DNA of 64,000 nt from JAGPUQ01 sp963708735 (GTDB lineage: Bacteria; Pseudomonadota; Gammaproteobacteria; Pseudomonadales; Porticoccaceae), in assembly GCA_963708735.1 (NCBI GenBank), contig CAVPTW010000011.1, positions 1 through 64,000 of the forward strand. The letters are read 5' to 3'. Both the position numbers and the translations under genes were made by a program. Shown piece after piece: positions 35,349 to 43,279 of this stretch; position 1 is the stretch's first letter; each line of letters begins with the position of its first letter. Below the pieces are notes generated by a model. The model worked only from the letters and a program-made list of their open reading frames with translations. It made no database searches and was not told the DNA's origin.

Positions 35349-35752
35349 GCGACGCAACCACGAAGACAGCCCCGCGCGCGAAAGTTCGCGCGCCGCGCAT
35401 CAACGACGAGAGCCGCCCGTTCTGGGAGGCGACAACCCGTGGCGAGCTGCTGGTCAAGCACTGCACCGCCTGCGGCGAAAACCACTACTTTCCGCGCACC
35501 TTCTGCCCGTTCTGTTTCAGCGACGCGACGGAATGGCTGAAATGCAGCGGGCGCGGCACTGTCTACACCTACAGCGTCACCCGGCGCGGCGAGCCCTACG
35601 CCATCGCCTATGTCACGCTGGAAGAGGGCCCCACCATGCTCACCAATCTGATCGACTGCGACTTCGACAAGCTCGCCGTCGGCCAGGCGGTGAAGGTGAA
35701 GTTTGTGGATACCGGCGAGGGCGCCGCGCTGCCCTGCTTCGTACCGGTCTAG
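35345..35752 (+). CDS. Zn-ribbon/OB-fold DUF35 acyl-CoA-associated protein
   Basis: 135-aa protein with a rubredoxin-like zinc ribbon (Cys40, Cys43, Cys54, Cys57: HCTACG..FCPFC) followed by an OB-fold (GRGTVYTYSVTRR..AIAYVTLEEGPTMLTNLIDCD). DUF35 proteins bind CoA moieties and partner thiolase-fold enzymes, in steroid catabolism as the essential subunit of the Ltp2-type aldolase. The N-terminal 20 residues are basic and probably disordered. The 4-base overlap with the upstream gene supports a stoichiometric complex. Confidence 0.88.
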   Translation: MSDATTKTAPRAKVRAPRINDESRPFWEATTRGELLVKHCTACGENHYFPRTFCPFCFSDATEWLKCSGRGTVYTYSVTRRGEPYAIAYVTLEEGPTMLTNLIDCDFDKLAVGQAVKVKFVDTGEGAALPCFVPV

Positions 35753-35801
35753 GCCCGGGCTTCGCTGCGGAATCCGGGCGTGGCCTGAGTCCCTTCGGCG
35801 C

Positions 35802-36749
35802 TCAGGCGCTCGCCGCGTCCAGCTTCGCCAGCGCGGCGCCGTCCAGCTGCAGTTCCGTGGCCTTCACCAGTTCATCGAGCTGCCGCAGCGAAGTGGCGCT
35901 GGCGATGGGCGCGGTCACCGTGGGCTGGGCGATGAGCCAGGCCAGGGCGACCCGTGCGGGAGTGGCGTCGCAGTCGGCCGCCACCTGGTCGAGGGCGCTG
36001 AGGATGCGCAGCCCCCGCTCGTTCAGGTGCTGGCGGACGAAGTCGCCGCGGGCGCTGCCGGCGAGATCGGCCTCGCTGCGGTACTTGCCGGTGAGAAAAC
36101 CGCTGGCGAGGGCGAAATAGGGCAGCACCCCCAAGCCCTCGCGCGCGCATACCGCCCGCAGTTCGGCTTCGTAGGCGGCGCGGTCGGCGAGGTTGTAGAG
36201 CGGCTGCAGGCTCTGGTAGCGGGGCAGGCCCAGGCGATCGCTGGTGGCGAGCGCCGCGGCGAGGCGATCGGCGCCGTAGTTGGAGGCGCCGATAACGCGC
36301 ACCTTGCCCTGGCGGATCAGTTCGGCGAAGGTCTCCAGCGTCTCCTCCAACGGTGTCTCCGGGTCGTCGGCATGGGCCTGGTAGAGGTCGATATAGTCGG
36401 TCTGCAGGCGGCGCAGGGAGTCCTCGACGGCGCGCTGCAGCCAGGCCTTTGACAGCCCCTTCCGGCCTTCGCCCATGTCCATACCGGCCTTGGTGGCGAG
36501 GACGATGCGGTCGCGGTTGCCGCGCGCCTTCATCCAGTTGCCGAGCACGGTTTCCGACTCGCCGCCCTGGTTGCCGGGAATGAAGCGCGAATAGACATCG
36601 GCGGTGTCGATGAAGTCGAAGCCGGCGGCGACGAAGGCATCGAGTATCTCGAATGACTGCCGTTCATCCAGAGTCCAGCCGAACACATTGCCGCCGAACA
36701 TCAGTGGCGCCACGCGGATGCCGCTGTCGCCCAAGTGTCGCTTGTCCAT
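35802..36749 (-). CDS. aldo/keto reductase
   Basis: A 315-aa (beta/alpha)8 NADPH-dependent reductase of the AKR11/YajO-like group: Asp and Tyr of the catalytic tetrad in FIDTADVYSRF, Lys in LATKAGMD, His in YQAHADDPETP, then GASNYGADRLAAAL, QSLQPLYNL and the cofactor region IASATSLRQLDEL. Substrate unknown. ATG at 36749 is chosen because the family N-terminus is MDKRHLGDSGIRV; the same frame runs open upstream into a decayed region. It converges on the DUF35 gene. Confidence 0.9.
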   Translation of the reverse strand: MDKRHLGDSGIRVAPLMFGGNVFGWTLDERQSFEILDAFVAAGFDFIDTADVYSRFIPGNQGGESETVLGNWMKARGNRDRIVLATKAGMDMGEGRKGLSKAWLQRAVEDSLRRLQTDYIDLYQAHADDPETPLEETLETFAELIRQGKVRVIGASNYGADRLAAALATSDRLGLPRYQSLQPLYNLADRAAYEAELRAVCAREGLGVLPYFALASGFLTGKYRSEADLAGSARGDFVRQHLNERGLRILSALDQVAADCDATPARVALAWLIAQPTVTAPIASATSLRQLDELVKATELQLDGAALAKLDAASA

Positions 36750-36789
36750 GGTCGTTCTCGGTTGTTGTACGGGGTTCGCCGACCTTAGC

Positions 36790-36905
36790 GCATATGATCG
36801 TGCCGCGCCCAGTACCCCGGCGCGGTGCAGTTCGGCCAGCTCCTCCGGCGCATGGCCCAGCACGGCGCAGGCGCCGGCAAATTCGTGATCGCCCAGGATG
36901 AACCT
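36790..36905 (-). pseudogene. possible C-terminal remnant of a CaiB/BaiF CoA-transferase
   Basis: The minus strand encodes FILGDHEFAGACAVLG and, a little on, EELAELHRAGVLG. This resembles the usual last 30-40 residues of family III CoA-transferases (LGEHN..VL..LG.s.eEi..L.aaGVi). Nothing upstream continues the family, and the frame runs without a stop into the aldo/keto reductase gene. A short similarity seen by eye; it needs a search. Confidence 0.35.
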
Positions 36906-36909
36906 GCCG

Positions 36910-37080
36910 ACATGGCTGCCTCGGCGGTCGTCCAGGACTCGGTCGTTGTCGAGGATCTGCTGTACGGGATGAGATCCGGGTCTGGGGTGATTCGGCCTAC
37001 CCCGACAAGAAAGAGCACATCAGGGAGGTCGTACCCAAGGTGAAAAAGTTCACCAACAGGAAGGGCTGCAAATACGACTA
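36910..37080 (+). pseudogene. IS5-family transposase remnant, frameshifted
   Basis: Two plus-strand frames join into a piece of an IS5-type DDE transposase: QDSVVVEDLLYG in one frame (about 36933-36968), then from 36968 DEIRVWGDSAYPDKK, EHIREVVPKVKKF and TNRKGCKY in the next. The pattern (D-S-x-x-x-E-D-L-L-x-G-[DN]-E-x-R-V-W-G-D-S-A-Y, then a lysine/arginine-rich FTNRKG) is characteristic, and the DSAY Asp is the second catalytic acid. The frames are offset by one missing base at 36966-36968. The N-terminal third, the final Glu region and both terminal repeats are absent. The remnant ends less than 80 bases before the next SDR gene. Confidence 0.65.
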
Positions 37081-37152
37081 CAATTTCCAACCGCCAGCGC
37101 GAAGACTTGGCGCATTATTCACAGATTCCGCAATAACCAGGAGCAACAAACC

Positions 37153-38022
37153 ATGCGCGACATCGAAGGAAAAGTAGCCTTTATCACCGGCGCGGCCAGT
37201 GGCATGGGGCTGGGCATGACCAAGGCTTTCACCAGGGCCGGCATGAAAGTGATGATGGCCGATATCGACGCGAAGCGGTTGCAGGCCGCCGCCGCCGATC
37301 TGAAAGCCAGGGGCGCGGATGTGGATACCCTGCATTGCGACATCACCGTCGAGGATTCCGTGTTTGCCGCGGCGGCGGCCACCGTCAAGCGTTTCGGTAC
37401 GGTGAATGTGCTGTGCAACAACGCCGGCGTGAGCGTCGGCGGACTCAGCGAAGAGCTTTCCCAAAAGGACTGGGATTGGGTGGTCGCCGTCAACCAGACC
37501 GCGATTGTCTACGCCATGCGTGCGTTTCTGCCGCTGATGAAAGCCAATGGCGAAAGCGGTCACGTGATGAGCACCGCGTCCATGGCGGGGCTGGTCAATG
37601 CCGGCGCCGGCTGGGGCGCCTATAACGCCAGCAAGCACGCCGCCGTGGCGATGATGGAAGTGCTCTACAGCGAACTCAAGGACACGCCCATCGGCGTATC
37701 GGTGCTGTGCCCCGGCGCCGTCAACACCAATATCCTCGAAGCCGCCACCCACCGGCCCGACCATTTCGGCAAATCCGACGACCGTCCCATCGCGCTGAAC
37801 CCGATCGGCGAAACCCTGCAACAGGGCCTGGACCCCGACGTGGTGGGCGAACTGGTGCTGGATGCGATTCGCGAAAATCAGTTTTATATCTTCACGGACC
37901 CGCGGATGGAACGGCAGATCGAGCGCCTGTTCGAGCGCATCAAGCTGGGCTTTGCCTGGGCGCGGAAAAACGAGCATCTGATCGCGGCCAATCAGGCCGA
38001 GCTGGTGTGGAAAGCCAAATAG
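37153..38022 (+). CDS. SDR-family oxidoreductase
   Basis: 289-aa classical SDR: TGAASGMG cofactor loop, ADIDAKRL after strand 2 (NAD preference), NNAGV, catalytic Ser in MSTASMAG, YNASKHAA, and PGAVNTNI. The C-terminal 60 residues (GLDPDVVGELVLDAIRENQFYIFTDPR) are of the kind found in larger SDRs that remodel acyl or ring substrates. Function unknown. Start ATG with AGGAG ten bases upstream. Upstream lies the decayed IS region, so its promoter may be partly of foreign origin. Confidence 0.9.
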   Translation: MRDIEGKVAFITGAASGMGLGMTKAFTRAGMKVMMADIDAKRLQAAAADLKARGADVDTLHCDITVEDSVFAAAAATVKRFGTVNVLCNNAGVSVGGLSEELSQKDWDWVVAVNQTAIVYAMRAFLPLMKANGESGHVMSTASMAGLVNAGAGWGAYNASKHAAVAMMEVLYSELKDTPIGVSVLCPGAVNTNILEAATHRPDHFGKSDDRPIALNPIGETLQQGLDPDVVGELVLDAIRENQFYIFTDPRMERQIERLFERIKLGFAWARKNEHLIAANQAELVWKAK

Positions 38023-38186
38023 GTGCGTTCCGAGACGGGGGCGGAGAACCTCAGGGTCTTCCGGATGCCCGCGGTCGATCCCGGGCATGTCGCCGCGTGC
38101 GGTTTTCGCGAACAGCGCCGACAAGAGATTCATTCCCTGGCGGCTTGCGACAGGATTGACGGCCATCCACGGAGCCTTGCGAAGCC

Positions 38187-38905
38187 ATGAGCCTGTTATT
38201 CAAGGAGCTGGACAGTCGATCCACGCCCATCGGCGTGCTGAGCCTGCGGCGGCGGCGCGAGCATGCGCTGGGCGTCGATGTGTTCGAGATCAAGCTTGGC
38301 GAAGACTATCTGATGTCGAGCCTGTTCACCGCTTCCGAGATCGCACTCGCGCATCTGGGGTTGGCCGCGCTTCCGGGGAACAGTTGGACGTGGTCGTCGG
38401 CGGCCTGGGTCTCGGCTATACCGCGCAAGCGGTTCTGGAAGATCGGCGGGTCGGCTCGCTCATCGTCGTCGAGATGCTGGATGCCGTCATCGACTGGCAT
38501 CGGACCGCATTGTTGCCGCTCGGCCCCGGGCTCACGTCCGATCCGCGCTGTCGGTTTGTGCAGGGCGATTTCTTCGCGCTCGCGAACGGAGCCGCGGGTT
38601 TCGATCCGGCAACGCCGGGACGGCGGTTTGACGCCATCCTGCTGGATATCGACCATTCGCCGGAGGCGCTGCTCGATGCGCGCAGCACCAGCTTCTATCG
38701 GCCCCAGGGGCTGCGCGCGCTCGCGGCGCATCTGAAACCCGGCGGTGTCTTTGGACTGTGGTCGAACGACCAGCCCGACGCCGCATTCACCGAACGGCTG
38801 GCGGGTGTCTTTGACGCGGCCTGGGCCGAGCCCGTGGCCTTCCACAATCCGCTGCAGGACCGGCCGTTCACCCAGACCATCTACCTGGCCAGGGTCGCCG
38901 CCTGA
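38187..38905 (+). pseudogene. spermidine-synthase-like methyltransferase-fold protein, frameshifted
   Basis: Begins MSLLFKELDSRSTPIGVLSL and runs to about LAALPG in one frame, then continues in the next as EQLDVVVGGLGLGYTAQAVLED, VVEMLDAVIDWH, FVQGDFFAL, FDAILLDIDHSPEALL and FHNPLQDRPFTQTIYLAR. These are the nucleotide-binding and acidic motifs of the spermidine/spermine synthase fold. The switch is at a run of four G (38375-38378); one more G restores a 239-aa protein. Many such proteins are annotated spermidine synthase without evidence. The polyamine route elsewhere in the window does not need one. ATG at 38187. Confidence 0.8.
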
Positions 38906-38990
38906 CCGGAAAGGAAGCGTGGGAGGCAGGGTTGTCGGCGTTCGGATCGTCCTTGCAAACAACATCACGCGCGCGGAATGGAGAAATATC

Positions 38991-39425
38991 ATGAGCAATG
39001 AAAAAAGCTACAACGGCAGTTGTTTTTGCGGCGCGGTACAGCTCACTGTCACCGGTGCGCCGGTGGCGATGGGTTATTGCCATTGCGAGTCGTGCCGCCA
39101 CTGGTCCGCGGGGCCGGTCAATGCCTTCGTGTTGTGGAAACCCGAGGCCGTGCGCGTTACCCGGGGCGCGGACAACATCGGTACCTACAACAAAACGCCC
39201 AACAGCTATCGCAAATGGTGCAAAACCTGCGGCGGTCACCTCTTTACCGAGCATCCCGGCATGGGGCTCACCGACGTGTACGCGGCGGTCACACCGGATT
39301 TCCCGTACCAGCCTGGCGTTCATGTGCATTATCAGGAGACCAAACTGCGCATCAAGGATGGTTTGCCGAAGCTGCAGGACGTGCCGAAGGAAATGGGTGG
39401 TTCCGGGGTCAATCTGCCGGAATGA
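38991..39425 (+). CDS. GFA-family zinc protein (CENP-V/S-(hydroxymethyl)glutathione synthase-like)
   Basis: 144-aa single-domain GFA protein with the zinc-binding cysteine pattern SCFCGAVQ, CHCESCRHW and WCKTCGG. The family name comes from an enzyme proposed to condense formaldehyde with glutathione, but most members have no assigned substrate, so no role in formaldehyde metabolism should be assumed. Start ATG with GGAG nine bases upstream. Stands alone; convergent with the P-type ATPase gene. Confidence 0.9.
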   Translation: MSNEKSYNGSCFCGAVQLTVTGAPVAMGYCHCESCRHWSAGPVNAFVLWKPEAVRVTRGADNIGTYNKTPNSYRKWCKTCGGHLFTEHPGMGLTDVYAAVTPDFPYQPGVHVHYQETKLRIKDGLPKLQDVPKEMGGSGVNLPE

Positions 39426-39492
39426 TCCCGGGCGCAAGGGCCGGCGGCGACAGGACAGTGGGCGCGTAACCCGGTTTTGGCCGGGCGCCGGT

Positions 39493-42207
39493 TCAGCGGT
39501 GCGCTGCCGCGCGTCGCCCCAGGTGTCCGAGCAGCCACTTCTCCGCCGCCACGGCGATGAATATCCCCAGCGCGGCCGCCAGGATCGCCAGCCAGGACAC
39601 CGCATCCAGGGGCGTCACCTGAAACAGCCGCTGCGCGAGCGGCGTGTAGGTGAACAGCAGTTGCAGGCCGATGACCGTTGCGCTGGCCCAGGGGATCACC
39701 CGGTTACCCGTCAGGGTGGCGCGCGACAGCGTCGCTGCCGCCAGCCGGCGCACATTGAACAGGTAGGCCAGTTCGCCGAATACCAGCATGTTGACCGCTG
39801 CCGTGCGCGCAGTCTCGATGGGGTTGCCGCGCGCGAGCTCCCACTGGAAGACAGCGAAGGTGGTGGCGATCATCAGCAGGCTGACATAGAGAATGCGGCC
39901 GAGCAGGGCGCGCGTGATCAGGGGCTCGGCCGGCGGTCGCGGCGGACGCTCCATGGTGCCGGGCTCGGTGGGTTCGAAGGCGAGGGCGAGATCCAGGGTC
40001 ACGGTGGTGACCATGTTGACCCAGAGGATCTGTCCCGCGGTGATGGGCAGCGCGAGTCCCGCGAACAGGGCCAGCAGGATCACACCGGCTTCGCCGCCAT
40101 TGGTGGGCAGGATGAAGAGCAGGGATTTGCGGATGTTGTCGAATACCGTGCGGCCCTCGCGCACCGCGGCGGCGATGGTGGCGAAATTGTCGTCGGTGAG
40201 CACCAGGTCCGCCGCCTCCCGCGCGGCGTCGGTGCCGCGCCGGCCCATGGCGACACCGATATCCGCGGCCTTGAGGGCCGGTGCATCGTTCACGCCGTCG
40301 CCGGTCATGGCGACCAGTTCGCCCTGGGCCTGAAGTATCCGCACCAAACGCAGTTTGTGCTCGGGGCTGGCGCGGGCGATGACATCGGTGGTGGCGATGC
40401 GCGCGGCGAGGGCGGCATCGTCGAGGGATTCGAGCACCGCGCCGGTGAGCGGCTGGTCGCCCGCGAGGCCCAGCTGGCGCGCGATGGCGGTCGCGGTCGC
40501 GGCGTGGTCGCCGGTGACCATCAGGGTGCGAATGCCGGCGGCCCGGCACTGCGCCACCGCGGCGATCGCCTCGGGACGCGGCGGATCCAGCATGCCGACG
40601 ATGCCCAGCAGGGTGAAACCGGGCGCGATGGCAGCGCGGGTCAACACGCGGGGCGCATCCGGCAGCTCGCGGCGGGCCAGTGCCAGCAGGCGCTCGCCGG
40701 AAGCGGCTGCGGTCTGCATGCGCGCCTCCCAGGTCGCGTGCGCGATCGGCGCGCCGGTGGCGTCGGTCGGGCACAGGGGCAGGATGGTCTCCGGCGCGCC
40801 CTTGAGCAGAATGAAGGCGCGGCCGCTGTGGTCGTGGTGCAGGGTTGCCATGAAGCGCTGTTCGGAAGTGAAGGGGATTTCGTCCACCCGCGGCGCCGCC
40901 GCGGTTTCCTCCCGAACCCCCAGCCCGGCCTTCAGCGCCAGGGTCAGCAGCGCGCCTTCGGTGGGATCGCCGCTGAGCGCCCAGTCGCCGGTGTCGGTGC
41001 GGTGCAAGCGGGCGTCGTTGCACAGCAGCGCGCAGCGGGCGAGCGCGAGCAGCGCCGGATCCCGGGCCGGGTCGAGCGGTACGCCCGCCTGCCGAAAGCC
41101 GCCCTCGGGGGCGTAGCCGGCGCCGCTCACCGTCACCGCGCGGCCGGGCAGCAGCAGGGTGACGGCGGTCATCTCGTTGCGGGTCAGGGTGCCGGTCTTG
41201 TCGGTACAGATCACCGTCACCGACCCCAGGGTTTCCACCGCCGGCAGCCGCCGCACCACGGCCCGCTGCCGCGCCATGGCATTGGTGCCGATCGCCAGCG
41301 TGATGGTGACGATGGCGGGCAGGCCCTCGGGGATGGCGGCCACCGCGAGCCCGACCACCGCGAGGAAGATATCGAGCGCCGCCATGTGCTGGACGTAGTG
41401 GCCCCAGGCAAAGACCGCCGCGCTCAGCACCAGGATGAAAGCGGTGATGCGGCGCGCGAAGCGGTCGAGCTGGCGGGCGAGGGGCGTGGTCAGGCTGCCG
41501 ACGCCTGCCACCAGGGCGCCGATGTGGCCGATCTCGGTCGCGGCGCCAGTGGCGACCACGATGCCGCGCCCCTGGCCGCGACTGACGCCGGTACCGGCGT
41601 GGGCCAGATCGAGGCGGTCACCGATGGCCGCGCGCGCCGCTACCGGGTCAGCCCGCTTGGCCACGGGGACCGATTCTCCGGTCAGCGCCGCCTCGTCGAT
41701 ATGCAGGTCGCGGACCTGGAGCAGGCGCAGATCGGCGGGCACCCGGTCGCCGGATTCCAGCAACACCAGATCGCCCGGCACCAGTTCCGCCGCATCGATT
41801 TCCTGACGTTCGCCATCGCGTACCACGGTGGCGCGGTTGGCGAGCAGGGAGCGCACAGCCTCCAGCGCCTGTTCCGCCCGGCCCTCCTGCACAAAGCCGA
41901 TGATGGCGTTGATGATCACCACGCCCACGATTACACCCGCATCCAGGTAGTCCCGGAGTCCGAGCGTGATGGCTGCGGCCGCAAGCAGGACGTAGATAAG
42001 CGGATTGTGAAATTGCAGGACCAGCCGCAGCCAGGGGCCGCGCTGGCGCGGCGGCGGCAGGCTGTTGGGTCCCCAGTGGGCGAGGCGGACGCGGGCTTCC
42101 GCGGCGGTGAGCCCACGGCCCGCATCGCTGCCCAGGGTTTCCACGACCCCGGCCGCGGCGAGCGCATGCCAGGCCGTCGCGGAACCGGGTTCAGGCGCCG
42201 GCTTCAT
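39493..42207 (-). CDS. P2-type cation-transporting ATPase
   Basis: 904-aa P-type ATPase with the full set of motifs: N-terminal cation ATPase domain (WGPNSLPPP), actuator ALTGESVPV, M4 with PEGLP, phosphorylation site CTDKTGTLT, KGAPE and DPPRPE in the nucleotide domain, and TGDGVNDAPALKAADIG at the hinge. Ten membrane segments are expected. The M6 sequence NMVTTVTLDLALAFEP is nearer to uncharacterised bacterial type-II pumps than to the SERCA NxxTDGxP pattern, so the ion (Ca2+, Mg2+, Na+ or other) cannot be named. ATG at 42207 lies 17 bases inside the dinB-family gene, so the two are co-transcribed. Confidence 0.92.
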   Translation of the reverse strand: MKPAPEPGSATAWHALAAAGVVETLGSDAGRGLTAAEARVRLAHWGPNSLPPPRQRGPWLRLVLQFHNPLIYVLLAAAAITLGLRDYLDAGVIVGVVIINAIIGFVQEGRAEQALEAVRSLLANRATVVRDGERQEIDAAELVPGDLVLLESGDRVPADLRLLQVRDLHIDEAALTGESVPVAKRADPVAARAAIGDRLDLAHAGTGVSRGQGRGIVVATGAATEIGHIGALVAGVGSLTTPLARQLDRFARRITAFILVLSAAVFAWGHYVQHMAALDIFLAVVGLAVAAIPEGLPAIVTITLAIGTNAMARQRAVVRRLPAVETLGSVTVICTDKTGTLTRNEMTAVTLLLPGRAVTVSGAGYAPEGGFRQAGVPLDPARDPALLALARCALLCNDARLHRTDTGDWALSGDPTEGALLTLALKAGLGVREETAAAPRVDEIPFTSEQRFMATLHHDHSGRAFILLKGAPETILPLCPTDATGAPIAHATWEARMQTAAASGERLLALARRELPDAPRVLTRAAIAPGFTLLGIVGMLDPPRPEAIAAVAQCRAAGIRTLMVTGDHAATATAIARQLGLAGDQPLTGAVLESLDDAALAARIATTDVIARASPEHKLRLVRILQAQGELVAMTGDGVNDAPALKAADIGVAMGRRGTDAAREAADLVLTDDNFATIAAAVREGRTVFDNIRKSLLFILPTNGGEAGVILLALFAGLALPITAGQILWVNMVTTVTLDLALAFEPTEPGTMERPPRPPAEPLITRALLGRILYVSLLMIATTFAVFQWELARGNPIETARTAAVNMLVFGELAYLFNVRRLAAATLSRATLTGNRVIPWASATVIGLQLLFTYTPLAQRLFQVTPLDAVSWLAILAAALGIFIAVAAEKWLLGHLGRRAAAHR

Positions 42208-42733
42208 CGGGGATCAGGGCGAGCAGGTCGGTAACGCCGATGTCGATGCCCGCCTGCGACAGCAGGGTCGTCGTTTGACCGCGGTGGTGGGTTTGATGGT
42301 TGAAGAAATGCATCACCAGACTGAAAAAATTCCGGTCGGCGGTTGCGCCTTTCAGGTTGGTGTAATGGAGCGGATGATCCAGATCGGACTCCGCGAGCGA
42401 CTCCGCCCATGCGCTGATGACCCCGTCGAGCCAGCACCGGTGTGCGGCGAGGCTTTGAAAATCCTCGCCCAGCAGTTGACCGAGGTGCTGCGGCGGGGCC
42501 AGCGCGCGGATCGGATCAAGGGCGGTATGTTTGGCCGGGTGTGTGGCAAAGCGCGCGAGCCAGATTCTGTCGGCGACCAGTAAATGATTCAGCGTCCCGA
42601 GAATCGAGCCAAAAAATGCCTTGCGATCCGCGGCGAGCGCTTCGGCAGGCAGCTTGCCGGAGGCTTCGTACAGCCTGGCGTTGATCCAGGCGTTGTAGGC
42701 GGCCATGAGGCGGATGTGGCCGCTGCGGCTCAT
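42191..42733 (-). CDS. DinB-family metal-binding four-helix protein
   Basis: 180-aa protein of the DinB/YfiT-like four-helix-bundle superfamily. The metal triad is seen as His in LNHLLVADRIWLARF and the pair in FFNHQTHHRGQ. The damage-inducible founding member has no known activity; other members are thiol-dependent S-transferases. Start ATG at 42733; the 3' end overlaps the ATPase start by 17 bases. Confidence 0.88.
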   Translation of the reverse strand: MSRSGHIRLMAAYNAWINARLYEASGKLPAEALAADRKAFFGSILGTLNHLLVADRIWLARFATHPAKHTALDPIRALAPPQHLGQLLGEDFQSLAAHRCWLDGVISAWAESLAESDLDHPLHYTNLKGATADRNFFSLVMHFFNHQTHHRGQTTTLLSQAGIDIGVTDLLALIPDEAGA

Positions 42734-42786
42734 GGTGCTCGTCCCTGGCGCACGGGGTGCATTCGCCGGCGGGCTACTACGGGCTA

Positions 42787-43206
42787 CTAACAGTCGCCCA
42801 CGCGCCGCGTGGCCACCTTGGTGTCCATCTGTACCGCCATGCTGCCGAAGGACATGTTGGTGCGCACATGGCCGTCGCCGGCCCGGCCGCTGGTCTGGAA
42901 ATCGCCATCCACCCGGGTTTTCGGACCGCCTTCGACGCCGCACAGCAGGGAAAAATTGAGCTTGTTGCCGTTCAGGGCTTCCTTGACGACTTCGCAACCC
43001 TGGGTCTGCTTGAGCAACTGGCGGGGATTGAAATCCTCGGTCCTGACGCATTGGGTACGGCGGTCGGTGATCGCCTCGCCGGTCAGGGGGTTGGTGCTGG
43101 TCCAGACCGCTTCCCAGAGCCCCGGTTGGATTTTGAGGGTCGCCGCGTTGGCGGCGCCGGAGACCAGCAAAACCAGGGAGCAAAACGCGAAAATTCGACG
43201 GGACAT
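42787..43206 (-). CDS. DUF3617 exported protein
   Basis: 139-aa protein with a clear Sec signal peptide (MSRRIFAFCSLVLLVSGAANA, cleavage likely after ANA) followed by a DUF3617 domain: IQPGLWEAVWTS, RTQCVRTEDFNP, a Cys in QTQGCEVV and a C-terminal Cys. Periplasmic; function unknown. ATG at 43206 is preferred to GTG at 43221 because it gives the standard signal peptide. Confidence 0.85.
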   Translation of the reverse strand: MSRRIFAFCSLVLLVSGAANAATLKIQPGLWEAVWTSTNPLTGEAITDRRTQCVRTEDFNPRQLLKQTQGCEVVKEALNGNKLNFSLLCGVEGGPKTRVDGDFQTSGRAGDGHVRTNMSFGSMAVQMDTKVATRRVGDC

Positions 43207-43279
43207 GGCGTATTCCTGCACAGCGGTGGCGCGGCGATGCTAGCACGGAAGGTTTGCCGGCAGGTGGCTTTCGCTGTGC

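Larger units (their letters stand above)
36750..37152. other. 403-base region without an intact gene
   Basis: Between the aldo/keto reductase start and the SDR start. It contains the CoA-transferase-like remnant and the IS5 transposase remnant. I found no target-site duplication or inverted repeats that would mark the original insertion. Confidence 0.6.

Noticed and set aside
36750..36863. N-terminal extension of the aldo/keto reductase
   Set aside because: The frame is open but the family starts at MDKRHLGDSG; the upstream part resembles a decayed CoA-transferase tail.
38050..38100. Possible terminator atgcccg / cgggcat after the second SDR gene
   Set aside because: The stem is only seven bases with a ten-base loop and no T-run.
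38187..38905. Assigning spermidine synthesis to the spermidine-synthase-like protein
   Set aside because: Only the fold is recognisable, no S-adenosylmethionine decarboxylase is nearby, and the window already has a complete alternative route.
38998..42234. 1078-codon plus-strand frame across the P-type ATPase gene
   Set aside because: Antisense of a gene with all P-type ATPase motifs; the translation is low-complexity Arg/Gly/Gln without any domain.
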